Positions 25,264 to 33,399 of a stretch of DNA of 64,000 bases are shown here, in pieces; position 1 is the first letter of the stretch, and each line of letters opens with the position of its first letter. This DNA is from Verrucolacustris abundans (GTDB lineage: Bacteria > Verrucomicrobiota > Verrucomicrobiia > Methylacidiphilales > Verrucolacustridaceae). Made by a program: the position numbers and the translations under genes. A model generated the notes under the pieces. It was not told the DNA's origin. It did no database searches and saw only the letters and a program-made list of their open reading frames with translations. Location: NCBI GenBank assembly GCA_965194535.1, contig OZ239145.1, forward strand, positions 372,001 to 436,000, in the 5' to 3' direction.

Positions 25264-26598
25264 TTAGCGAAGCCGGGAATCGAGCTGGGCGGTCGCTCGT
25301 TGAAGGGTGGAGAGTCCGGTTCCAGTTGTTTGCTGGGCGCCTTTGGAGTCGAGGGGGAGAGTGGTGCCTGTTTCAAGAGAGGAGACGAGGGCGCAGTACT
25401 GGTCATTGATCATCATGCCGAGAAATTCCCCTCCAAGAGTGAGGACTAGATCGCCCGAGGAGGGGGCATACTCGCCCTGAAGTCGGTTGAGGAATCGGGA
25501 GTCCATTTCCAAGTAACCGGGGAGATCTGGGGAGAGTTTGAAACTGCATTCGCCATATCCGTTACCGCGGGGGGAGATGAGGAGGCTTTTTGGAAACCGA
25601 AACGGGTCGGTGGCAATGCGATAAGGGGCGGTCGCAAGGGAGTTCGTATCGGAATTCGGAACAAGCGCGATCAGTAAGCGGGGATCACCTTTTCGAAGGG
25701 AGTGAAGGGAAGGAATGGGTTGAGGAAAGTTAGCGGGGGCTGGAGGGGTGAGGGATCCAGCGAGGGATTTCCATGAACCGCCAGCATCGCCCAAGGTAAA
25801 TGGGGTTTGATCCAGGGAAAGCAGTGCGCCGGTACGGGTTCCATCTGTCAGAAGAATAGATTTTATTTCGCGACGCCGTGGACCTGAGCCTTGGGCGGAG
25901 GTCCGCTCGGTAACGATGGAAAGGGTGGCACGACGAGCCAAATAATCGGCGTAGAGCGAGTTGGGTGCGACGGGACGATATTCACGCATTTCTTGAGTGA
26001 TTTCGCCCGACTTTTCGGCCAGACGTGTGACCCCTTGCGAGAGAGATTGGTTTTGTTCGAGAAGCTTTTTCTTCTCTTCCTCTGCAGTGCGAAGAGTGGT
26101 TTCAATCTGCCGAGCGCGTTCTTCGGTGGAGCGGGTTGTCAGTTGTGCTGCGGTGAGCTGAGAGCGAAGAGCTTCACCCTCTTTTCTTAATTTTTCTTCC
26201 GACTGACGAAGGGCAAGGGCCTCGGCTTTTGCGGCTTCGAGGGCAGCCCGACTTCTCTCTGTTTCCATGCCTGCTTGTTGAGCTAGGCGCAGGGATTCCT
26301 GTTCTGCTTTGGTCAATCTCTCGGACAGTTCGGTCGTGCGGGCGCGAGCTTGGTCAAGAACGGTGGCACGATTTTTGGATTCGTCCCGAGTCGTGGCTAG
26401 GGCGAGAGCGAGTTTTTCTCGATTGGCTTTTTCTTCCTCCAGGGTGAGTCGGAGGGCGGCGACAACATCCTCACGTGCGGAAGCGGGTTGTTGAGCGGCA
26501 GGGGGAGAGGCGGGAAGCTCGTTTTTATCCCATCGGGTGAGAGCAAGAAGGTTGAGAAGTAGGAAATCGCAGAGAATGAGGAGGAGAGTTTTATTCAT
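25264..26598 (-). CDS. Hypothetical membrane-anchored coiled-coil protein
   Basis: Function unknown. The 444-residue product has an N-terminal membrane anchor of unusual character (MNKTLLLILCDFLLLNLLA, with an Asp inside the hydrophobic stretch). A long Ala/Glu/Arg/Lys-rich coiled coil spans about residues 45-205. The remaining 230 residues look like a mixed alpha/beta domain (ILLTDGTRTGALLSLDQTPF, DLVLTLGGEFLGMMIND). It lies 39 nt downstream of a polytopic membrane protein of unknown function, so the pair may act together at the inner membrane. Confidence 0.65.
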   Translation of the reverse strand: MNKTLLLILCDFLLLNLLALTRWDKNELPASPPAAQQPASAREDVVAALRLTLEEEKANREKLALALATTRDESKNRATVLDQARARTTELSERLTKAEQESLRLAQQAGMETERSRAALEAAKAEALALRQSEEKLRKEGEALRSQLTAAQLTTRSTEERARQIETTLRTAEEEKKKLLEQNQSLSQGVTRLAEKSGEITQEMREYRPVAPNSLYADYLARRATLSIVTERTSAQGSGPRRREIKSILLTDGTRTGALLSLDQTPFTLGDAGGSWKSLAGSLTPPAPANFPQPIPSLHSLRKGDPRLLIALVPNSDTNSLATAPYRIATDPFRFPKSLLISPRGNGYGECSFKLSPDLPGYLEMDSRFLNRLQGEYAPSSGDLVLTLGGEFLGMMINDQYCALVSSLETGTTLPLDSKGAQQTTGTGLSTLQRATAQLDSRLR

Positions 26599-26637
26599 GG
26601 AACAAAGAGCGGAGGGCGGGGCCTCAAAGGGCAGGAG

Positions 26638-28290
26638 TTAGTTTTTTTCGGGGGGGACAAGAAGACGCTGTTTGAGGGCGCGGACGTGAAATATCTTAAT
26701 GATGGCGACGCCTGCGATTCCAAAGAGGTTGGAGGCGTAGGCGGCAAGAAGGCTGGGTTGAATGAGGCCGATGACTTGGAGGACGAGTGCCGTGGCAGTG
26801 CCAGCGATTCCCACGTAAAGGCCTGCATCAAAGAGATTGTCCTCATTTTCCAAAAGGCGAAGTTTGAGGTTGGTATCGCCCGGGCCTTTCTCGATTTGAC
26901 GGATGCGGCGAAGGCAGATTCTGTAGACGGCAATTTGCAGTCCAAGAAAAACGGCCAGTGTGATGAGGTTGGTTAGGTCCATAGCGTTTCCTTTCGGTTG
27001 TGTGATTTTAGCTTGGGAGGAGGGTTGGGCGAGACTCAAACGATAGCGGGGAAGAGGGTTGGGGCGAAGCCACGAGGGTTCTAGGGCGGCTCCGAGAAGA
27101 AAGGCGAGAAGGATGGTCTGAAGCAAACGAGGGGCGACGCGCCAAGGTCCGGGGCTTTGGGGGTTGGGGATGGGGAGCCATCGCCACAGGCCAAGGATGA
27201 TGAACCAAGAGCCGGCAAGAAGGAGGAGAGCTCGGAGTAGTAGAAGGGGTTTTTCCCAGCGAAGAAGGAAGGGGAAAAACTGAGTCGGAAAAGGAAACTG
27301 GTGAGTGAGGACGGGGCAGTGGCGTTGGACTAGGAGTTCCACAGCACCCTGACCTTGAGCTATGGCGGTGAAGAGGGATTTCCAAGGTTGAGTGGGGGTT
27401 GGTGGCAGTCGTGCAAGGCGGCTGGCGGGTCCCGCCCAAAGAGTGGCCGTGAGGAGAAGATCGGCGGGCTCGGAGGGAGCGCGGATTTGGTCGGACAACC
27501 AGTGAAGAGCTGGCAGAGAGTCGATCGTGGCAAGGAGTTTTCGAAGTGAATCGTATTCGTAACGTCGGGCGAGGGACAAAAGGGAGAGGAGGCAGGGTTG
27601 AAGAGGGCGCAGAGACCGATCGGAAAGAGATTGTTGGGTAAGGATTTTGATGTCTCCAGCTACGGTGGGAGTAAAGGCGCTGGTATCGACGAGATGTGCG
27701 GTGAGAAGGAGGATGGCTTCGAGGGGTTGGCCTCCGGGGCTTTGGGCGGGAAGAAGAGGTGGTAAAGGGGGGAGGGGAATTGCATCCATAAGAGATTGGA
27801 CGCTGGGTGATGGATTGGAGCGGAGATGATCGCGTAAACGTATGCGAACGGGTTCCCGGAGCAGAAGAGAGAGCGCGGGTGGGGGTTGGGTGGTGCTCTT
27901 TTCGAAGGCTAGACCCGAGGTGGCTAGAATAAGTTCGAGCCGAGGGTCGCGGGTTCCGAGCCAGGCTAGATCTTGGCGGGAGGAGAGGAGGGAGCGGGCG
28001 TTGGCGACGAGAGGATCGCTTTCAGGGAGATGCATGGATTGAGCAAGAAGAGAGATTCGGAGACCCGCTCCGAGGTGCTCTGAATCAAGAAGGGAGTCCG
28101 CAAGGAGTGGGAGGGATTGTGTGTTTTCCCCTGCAGCGACAAGAAGACGTTCGTCGATGGCTTGGAAGCGGATGGGAAGAAGTGCAACAAGTGCCCAAGC
28201 GGAAAGTCCAAGACAAAGAAAGGCTAGGGGAGAGGATTTCAGGACAGAAGCCGAGGTAAACTGGGATGAATACGGGTGAGGATCTCCCAA
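26638..28290 (-). CDS. Hypothetical polytopic membrane protein with possible internal translation start
   Basis: Not recognised. The 550-residue frame has an N-terminal hydrophobic segment (LAFLCLGLSAWALVALLPI). A Leu/Pro-rich region of about 300 residues without obvious motifs follows, then two hydrophobic segments (about 340-420) and a C-terminal module (437-550) with three more (LITLAVFLGLQIAVYRICL, AGLYVGIAGTATALVLQVIG, NLFGIAGVAIIKIF). The start is uncertain: TTG at 28290 is the only standard codon before the first membrane segment and overlaps alr by 52 nt. A strong ribosome site with ATG at 26982 precedes the last module in the same frame, so a separate 114-residue product is plausible. 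Confidence 0.55.
   Translation of the reverse strand: MGDPHPYSSQFTSASVLKSSPLAFLCLGLSAWALVALLPIRFQAIDERLLVAAGENTQSLPLLADSLLDSEHLGAGLRISLLAQSMHLPESDPLVANARSLLSSRQDLAWLGTRDPRLELILATSGLAFEKSTTQPPPALSLLLREPVRIRLRDHLRSNPSPSVQSLMDAIPLPPLPPLLPAQSPGGQPLEAILLLTAHLVDTSAFTPTVAGDIKILTQQSLSDRSLRPLQPCLLSLLSLARRYEYDSLRKLLATIDSLPALHWLSDQIRAPSEPADLLLTATLWAGPASRLARLPPTPTQPWKSLFTAIAQGQGAVELLVQRHCPVLTHQFPFPTQFFPFLLRWEKPLLLLRALLLLAGSWFIILGLWRWLPIPNPQSPGPWRVAPRLLQTILLAFLLGAALEPSWLRPNPLPRYRLSLAQPSSQAKITQPKGNAMDLTNLITLAVFLGLQIAVYRICLRRIRQIEKGPGDTNLKLRLLENEDNLFDAGLYVGIAGTATALVLQVIGLIQPSLLAAYASNLFGIAGVAIIKIFHVRALKQRLLVPPEKN
26980..26994 (-). promoter_or_regulatory. Internal in-frame ribosome-binding site and ATG
   Basis: On the minus strand AAAGGA (26994-26989) stands six bases before ATG (26982-26980), inside and in frame with the polytopic membrane protein. 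It is better than the ribosome site at the presumed gene start, which suggests that the last 114 codons are also made as a separate small membrane protein, or that they form the true gene. Confidence 0.45.
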
Positions 28291-29330
28291 GGAATCGTCC
28301 CAGCTTCACGTGCGAGATCCGCTGCGGTGCGGGTGAGTGAACCTGAGCGACCGATCCAAACGACCTCTTGTTCGCGACGCGGATGGGGCACGCGGGAGAC
28401 ATCCAGAAGGGTCATATCCATTGTGACGCGTCCGAGGATTGGACAGAGGCGACCTTGAACGAGAGCGTGGCCACAGGATGAGAGAGAACGAGGAAGTCCG
28501 TGCGCGTAGCCTGTTGCAACGGTAGCCACTCGCATATTTCGTGGAGCTCGGAACGTAGCCCCATAGCTGATTGATTGTCCGCGGGTGACAGTTCGGACGA
28601 GAAGGATGCGAGATTTCCATGAAAGCACGGGTTGAAGGTGGGGCATGGAACGGCTCAAAGGAGAGTAGCCATATAGGCCGAGTCCGGGCCGGGCGTGGGT
28701 CGAGGAGAGGGATAGGGATTGAAGTACAGCGGCAGTGTTGGACCAGTGATGGGGCAGGCTTTTTGGCAAACGACTAGAGCGAACGAGCTGGCGTTGAGTG
28801 AAGGCAAGACTCGAATCCGCACAGGCGAGATGGGTAAAGGTTCCCACCAGATCAAGAGAGGGATGTTGTGCGATAAAAAAAAGGAGTTGATTGAATTCTG
28901 CGGGTGTCGCACCGAGGCGGTTCATTCCCGTTTCGAGTTTGGCTTGGACCCGTGCCGTTTTACGGGAACGGAGAGATGCACGCAGGAGCTCTTGGGCCTC
29001 GGTCAATGATGAGAGAGTCACAGTGAGTTGATGTTCAAGGGCTGTCTTCAATTCAAACGGAAGTGTGGAACCTAAAAGAAGAATAGGTTGGCGGATGCCT
29101 GCTTTGCGTAGTTGGACTCCCTCCGATACGCAGGCCACGCCAAACTCTTCGCAACCCGCTTGCGCCAAGGCACGTCCGACAGGAATGAGTCCGTGGCCGT
29201 AGGCATCGTCTTTGACAACAGCGAGGATTTTATTTTTTGGAGGAAGGCAGCGTCGCAGAGTACGAAGGTTGTTGCGGAGAGCAGGCAGGGATATTTCGCA
29301 CCATGTACGGGCGTTGCGATCAACCTTCAT
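28239..29330 (-). CDS. alr: Alanine racemase
   Basis: It interconverts L- and D-alanine for peptidoglycan. The 363-residue protein has the PLP-lysine motif AVVKDDAYGHG with Lys40 (the usual form is AVVKANAYGHG, so an Asn is Asp here). Downstream are GMNRLGATPAEF near residue 134 and the catalytic tyrosine in SISYGATF near 265, plus GRVTMDMTLLDVS near the C-terminus. ATG at 29330. It follows tsaB after 37 nt on the same strand. Confidence 0.94.
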   Translation of the reverse strand: MKVDRNARTWCEISLPALRNNLRTLRRCLPPKNKILAVVKDDAYGHGLIPVGRALAQAGCEEFGVACVSEGVQLRKAGIRQPILLLGSTLPFELKTALEHQLTVTLSSLTEAQELLRASLRSRKTARVQAKLETGMNRLGATPAEFNQLLFFIAQHPSLDLVGTFTHLACADSSLAFTQRQLVRSSRLPKSLPHHWSNTAAVLQSLSLSSTHARPGLGLYGYSPLSRSMPHLQPVLSWKSRILLVRTVTRGQSISYGATFRAPRNMRVATVATGYAHGLPRSLSSCGHALVQGRLCPILGRVTMDMTLLDVSRVPHPRREQEVVWIGRSGSLTRTAADLAREAGTIPWEILTRIHPSLPRLLS

Positions 29331-29367
29331 TTAGGGAATCGTAGGGATGGAGGTGGCAAGGTGAGAG

Positions 29368-29964
29368 TTAAAAAAGGGGGGTACGAGAGGGGGCGACGGC
29401 AGGTCGAAGATGAAGAGGAGCTAAGGGAAGATCGGGTTCTAGGGGTGATGAGACGAGGGAGGCTAGAAGGTGAAGGGCGGAAGGATGGGCAATTTTGGGA
29501 ATATCTGCCAAACCGTCTGGAGTAACGGCTAGTGTGCATCGCAATAGGAGTTCGGGGAGATGGCTCATGGGGTGAACTGTGGTGGGACGGCAGAGTTTGC
29601 CGTTGTCGTAGAAGGTGGCAAAAACATCGCCTCGTCGGGCATCGGAAAAAATTCCCAGATGAGTGACTTCAGGAAATTGCTGGGCGATGGCGTGGGTGCT
29701 ACGGATGGGCAGAATAGGGCAAGACCAAGAGGCGGCGATGCCTTGGGCGGTAGCGATCGCGGCGCGTATTCCTGAGAAGGAGCCAGGGCCAACCCCTACT
29801 AGGATCTGGTCGGCAGGAGAGGAGAGAGGGAGATTATTCTTTAAGGAGGGAATTAAAGAAGAGGCAACTGTTCCAGAGAGAGTCCCGGAGTGAAGGACTT
29901 TTTGATCTTGGGCCCAGACCCAAGTCACGGTCGGGGTAGAGGCTTCGAGGATCAAGCGGAGCAT
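29368..29964 (-). CDS. tsaB: TsaB, tRNA threonylcarbamoyladenosine (t6A) biosynthesis protein
   Basis: TsaB is a catalytically inactive ASKHA-fold partner of TsaD in t6A tRNA modification. The 198-residue product has LILEASTPTVTWVWAQD at the N-terminus, the family motif VGVGPGSFSGIRAAIATAQG near residues 57-76 and FSDARRGDVFATFYD near 106. TsaD is encoded at 50.5 kb in this window, so both halves of the complex are present but not adjacent. It has a 42-nt spacer from the DUF3108 gene upstream. Confidence 0.9.
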   Translation of the reverse strand: MLRLILEASTPTVTWVWAQDQKVLHSGTLSGTVASSLIPSLKNNLPLSSPADQILVGVGPGSFSGIRAAIATAQGIAASWSCPILPIRSTHAIAQQFPEVTHLGIFSDARRGDVFATFYDNGKLCRPTTVHPMSHLPELLLRCTLAVTPDGLADIPKIAHPSALHLLASLVSSPLEPDLPLAPLHLRPAVAPSRTPLF

Positions 29965-30006
29965 GAGGGAGTTTTGGGGAAAGTGCGGGTCGAGGCGAAG
30001 AAAAAC

Positions 30007-30813
30007 TCAAGGCTTCGATGGGGAATCCGTATCGGACATGAGGGCGACGGGTGCTCCATCCGGGCAGAAGTCGAGGCCGGGACCGCCTCCGCGGATGAGG
30101 CGGATTTCAAAGGTTCCGTATTGGAACTTGAGTTTGGCAAAAACGGGGATTCGTCGGGCGTCATCCGTCATCCATAATTTCATCCAGCCCTGATGACGCC
30201 TCGAGGCCCCATGAGGCTCGCCAAAAATTTCAATCAAGGGCCGACTTGGGTCGTCTTCCAATTCAGTCTGGCCGATTTGGGGGCAGCTCATTTTTGCAAA
30301 AAGAGGCTCATTGTTATCGAGGACATTCCATGTCAGGGATTCCCCCGCTTTCCACGGGTGCTTGCGAATATGGTAGAGCATCGAGCCAAAATCTTCGAGA
30401 GGCCCGGCGGGTAGTTCAAAGTTTTCCTCCGGTTTTCCGGGGGCCGGAAAGAATCGTCCTAAGCGAACAGAATAATCGGGGATGGTTCGCCGGTAACGGA
30501 CATTGCCTCCCTCATTGCGATCCTGGATATATTCCCTTGATCGCCAGGGCATTAGTTGGGTTTGGGAGGTGATGCGGCTTCGAATGGGGAACAGGGCCTC
30601 GATAGGGCCCCGGGAACGGAGTAAGAGTTCAAAGCGCAACATCCCATCTTGGTGGGCGTCTTTGTTGGCAATGAAGGTGCCTTCGGCGGCTTCCAAAGGC
30701 CCCCACTTGATCAGATAGACAAGCCTTTCCCCTTCCGGCCAGGGAAGGGGGCTGGTTTGAGTCATCCCTTGGGCAAGCAGAGCGAAAAAAATGGTCAAAA
30801 AGCGGATTTTCAT
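30007..30813 (-). CDS. DUF3108 family exported protein
   Basis: The 268-residue product starts with a signal peptide (MKIRFLTIFFALLAQGMTQT). DUF3108 hallmarks follow: PEGERLVYLIKWGPLEAAEG, LRSRGPIEALFPIRSRITSQ and YRRTIPDY, and near the end MKLWMTDDARRIPVFAKLKF. The family is predicted to be beta-rich and periplasmic, with no known function. It lies 4 nt downstream of the nitric oxide synthase gene and is almost certainly translated from the same message, although I know of no functional link. Confidence 0.82.
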   Translation of the reverse strand: MKIRFLTIFFALLAQGMTQTSPLPWPEGERLVYLIKWGPLEAAEGTFIANKDAHQDGMLRFELLLRSRGPIEALFPIRSRITSQTQLMPWRSREYIQDRNEGGNVRYRRTIPDYSVRLGRFFPAPGKPEENFELPAGPLEDFGSMLYHIRKHPWKAGESLTWNVLDNNEPLFAKMSCPQIGQTELEDDPSRPLIEIFGEPHGASRRHQGWMKLWMTDDARRIPVFAKLKFQYGTFEIRLIRGGGPGLDFCPDGAPVALMSDTDSPSKP

Positions 30814-30817
30814 AAGC

Positions 30818-31963
30818 TCAGTAAGGGCGTTTTTGAGGTAGGAAGTTGGGGGAATACTCCGTGGGATCGTAGGTTCGATTCCAAAGGCGGGAAAGCGAGC
30901 CTGAGAGAGGTGGGATCAGCCAGTCCCATCGACCGTTGACTTGCCGGCCTTTTTTGGATTCTTCATTTTCGAAACGCAGATGGGATGCGCTGGCAGAATG
31001 GTGATCGATCATCCGGACACCCACTTTTGTGAAAGAGTCCAGAACGGCACGGTTCAATTCGACCAGAGCCCGGTCTTTCCAAAGAGTGGACGTACGGGAA
31101 GTGTCGAGCCGGAGTCGGCGGGCAACTTCTGGAAGGAGGTTGTAGCGATTTTCATCGGCAAAGTTCCGGGCACCGATCTCCGTTTCCATATACCAACCAC
31201 TGAAGGGAGCGGCTGGGAAGGAGATGCCGCCGATTTCAAGGCGCATATTGGAAACGACTGGGAGGGCTACCCAGCGGAGATGGAGAGAGTCGAGGCAGGA
31301 GGAATCGGGATGACGGATGGAGACCTCCAGAGTTTCTTTTTTTGGGGGAGGAAAAAGACGAGGCTTTTTTCCTGGAAGAGAAATCACGATCGGAAGGAGA
31401 TCGAAAGCCGTGCGTTTTTTTGGCGGCCTCCAGCCCAGGTGAAGACAAAGGTCGGTGAAATCGGCCTCGGCAGGATCCCCTAGAACCTGTTTCTTCCGAT
31501 TCCTGTAACCGGCGTATCGGCAGAGCTGGTAATTCCAGATCCGGGGCCCATGCCCCTTCGAATCGGCGGGGGCAAAGACTGTGACGGTGGAGCGGATGGC
31601 TCCTTGATGGGTGGCATGGCGAAGATGATGAAGGCAGGCCTCGTAGATTCCCTCTTCGGTGGTGGCTCGGCGGGCATCCAGGACGTCCAGTTTCGTCCAA
31701 AAAAAACGGCCGATGCAGCGGACGCTGTTTCGCCAGGCGAGCCTGCATCCATACCTTAATTCAGGAAGGGTAAGGGAGTAGGTGCCGGTTTTTTTGATTT
31801 TCCCCGAGACCTTTCGCAAGCGTTGGGGGGTGGGGTGGGGTGCCCCTTTTTCTTTTTGCAGGAGCTGGAGGAATGTCTTTGCGGACTGGGCCAATGGGAG
31901 GGGCTTTGGACGGCCTGTCAGCCGAAGCCGGTCTTGCATTGCCAGAAAAGGACAGGAGGACAT
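30818..31963 (-). CDS. nos: Bacterial nitric oxide synthase, oxygenase domain only
   Basis: It would oxidise L-arginine to nitric oxide and citrulline with an external reductase. The 381 residues match the NOS oxygenase fold throughout. The heme-thiolate motif is AWRNSVRCIGR with Cys83. The substrate-binding GWYMETEIGARNFADENRYN has Glu262 for the arginine guanidinium. MIDHHSASASHLRFENEE is followed by WDWLIPPLSGSL for the pterin and dimer region. No FMN/FAD reductase part is attached, as in Bacillus NOS. The gene heads a two-gene unit with the DUF3108 protein and is divergent from purD. ATG 31963 has no ribosome site and instead abuts an inverted repeat. The N-terminal SSCPFLA is an unexplained cysteine motif. 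Confidence 0.95.
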   Translation of the reverse strand: MSSCPFLAMQDRLRLTGRPKPLPLAQSAKTFLQLLQKEKGAPHPTPQRLRKVSGKIKKTGTYSLTLPELRYGCRLAWRNSVRCIGRFFWTKLDVLDARRATTEEGIYEACLHHLRHATHQGAIRSTVTVFAPADSKGHGPRIWNYQLCRYAGYRNRKKQVLGDPAEADFTDLCLHLGWRPPKKRTAFDLLPIVISLPGKKPRLFPPPKKETLEVSIRHPDSSCLDSLHLRWVALPVVSNMRLEIGGISFPAAPFSGWYMETEIGARNFADENRYNLLPEVARRLRLDTSRTSTLWKDRALVELNRAVLDSFTKVGVRMIDHHSASASHLRFENEESKKGRQVNGRWDWLIPPLSGSLSRLWNRTYDPTEYSPNFLPQKRPY

Positions 31964-32007
31964 GGGAGGGAGTCTACCCCTTCATGGGGCTACGTAAAAT
32001 CCCTCCC
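31964..32007 (-). promoter_or_regulatory. Nested inverted repeat directly upstream of the nos start codon
   Basis: In message sense GGGAGGGA (32007-32000) pairs perfectly with TCCCTCCC (31971-31964), the last eight bases before the nos ATG. Inside is a second stem CCCC/GGGG (31989-31986 with 31980-31977) closing a five-base loop that contains ATG. That inner ATG begins a tiny frame ATG-AAG-GGG-TAG. The only purine-rich ribosome-like sequence (GGGAGG) is on the distal arm. The structure could control nos translation; this is inference from sequence. It is not followed by a T-run, so it does not look like an intrinsic terminator. Confidence 0.55.
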
Positions 32008-32063
32008 GATATTTGAAATCTTTGCTTTCGTAAATCGGGTAAGTTGCGAAAACAGATAGCTTC

Positions 32064-33353
32064 ATGGAGAAGAGATTCAGCGTTTTGGTTGTGGGAGGGG
32101 GAGGTAGGGAGCATGCCTTGGGATGGAAATTTGCCCAAGATAAGCGGATTGAGAAAATCTGGTTTGCGCCTGGGAACGCGGGAACTGCCCAAGTGGGGTT
32201 TAACCTTCCCTTTGCCTCAACTGATTTAGATGGGATTACGGGCTGGGCGGTCAAAGAGAGGCCGGGGTTGGTGGTGATAGGCCCGGAGGCGCCTCTTTGT
32301 GCGGGTTTAGCGGATCGGTTGCGAGGTGCGGGGATTCGGGTGTTTGGGCCTGGGGCGAAGGGCGCCCAGCTAGAGGGGAGTAAATCGTTCTGCAAGGATC
32401 TGCTGGTTCGCCAAAAGATTCCAACGGCCCGTGCGGGGTCGTTTACAACGATGAAGGAGGCTTTAGATTTTTTAGAGGGGATGACCTTTCCTGTGGTGGT
32501 GAAGGCAGATGGTTTGGCGGCAGGAAAGGGAGTGGTGATTGCAGAGAGTCAACCTGAGGCTGTGCATGCGATGAGGGAGATGTTGGAAAATCGGGTGTTT
32601 GGGGATGCGGGGGCAAAGGTGTTAGTGGAGGAGTTTTTAGTGGGGGAGGAACTCAGTTTGCACGCGGTGACGGATGGCAGAAATTTGGTTTTTTTACCCA
32701 GCGCACAGGATCACAAGCGGGTGGGGGAGGGAGACACGGGTTTGAATACGGGCGGAATGGGGGCGTACGCGCCCGCCCCGCGTGCGACTTCACAGCTTTT
32801 GGCTGAGGTGGAGGAGAAGATTTTTCGGCCTACTTTGGCGGGGTTGGCGGCAGAGGGGATTGAGTATCGGGGAGTACTTTATGCAGGGTTGATGTTAACG
32901 AAAGAGGGGCCAAAGGTTTTGGAGTACAATTGCCGATTCGGGGATCCGGAGACGGAGGTGCTTCTTCCGCTTTTGCGGTCTCCTTTATGGGACCTTCTGG
33001 TGGCGGCGGCGGATGGGGATTTGGCAAAGATAGTGGTTCAGACTGATCACGGCTCTGCCATGACGGTGGTGATAGCGGCTCCAGGGTATCCTGCTCACCC
33101 TATTTTTGGGCAGAGGATCGAATTAGGGGATGAGTTGCCCGATACGGCGATTTTTCATGCGGGAACAAAAACGGGCAAGCATGGGGTGGAAGTATCTGGG
33201 GGTCGGGTTTTGGCGGTAACGGGCTGGGGAACAGATTTAAAGAGTGCGCGGGAGCGAGCTTATGCGGGAGTGAAGAGCGTTCGTTTTGAGGGCCGGCATT
33301 TTCGGCGGGATATAGGGCATCGGGCTTTGGGAAAAGTTGTTTTCGAAGAGTAA
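32064..33353 (+). CDS. purD: Phosphoribosylamine-glycine ligase (GAR synthetase)
   Basis: Second step of purine synthesis, joining glycine to phosphoribosylamine with ATP. The 429-residue protein has the N-terminal VLVVGGGGREHALGWK type motif (residues 6-18 here), GPEAPLCAGLADRLR near 74, the ATP-grasp stretch FPVVVKADGLAAGKGVVIAE near 141-160 and YNCRFGDPETEVLLPLL near 290. It starts at ATG 32064, with no good ribosome site, and probably opens the plus-strand run that follows. The 100-nt spacer to nos must hold promoters for both genes. Confidence 0.96.
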   Translation: MEKRFSVLVVGGGGREHALGWKFAQDKRIEKIWFAPGNAGTAQVGFNLPFASTDLDGITGWAVKERPGLVVIGPEAPLCAGLADRLRGAGIRVFGPGAKGAQLEGSKSFCKDLLVRQKIPTARAGSFTTMKEALDFLEGMTFPVVVKADGLAAGKGVVIAESQPEAVHAMREMLENRVFGDAGAKVLVEEFLVGEELSLHAVTDGRNLVFLPSAQDHKRVGEGDTGLNTGGMGAYAPAPRATSQLLAEVEEKIFRPTLAGLAAEGIEYRGVLYAGLMLTKEGPKVLEYNCRFGDPETEVLLPLLRSPLWDLLVAAADGDLAKIVVQTDHGSAMTVVIAAPGYPAHPIFGQRIELGDELPDTAIFHAGTKTGKHGVEVSGGRVLAVTGWGTDLKSARERAYAGVKSVRFEGRHFRRDIGHRALGKVVFEE

Positions 33354-33399
33354 GAAGCGGGGTGGAAGATTTTTTTCATCAAGGTAAGGTGAGTCTGAA

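Noticed and set aside
30941..31483. A 180-codon plus-strand frame within the nos gene
   Set aside because: It is antisense to a strongly conserved enzyme, and its composition mirrors the nos codons.
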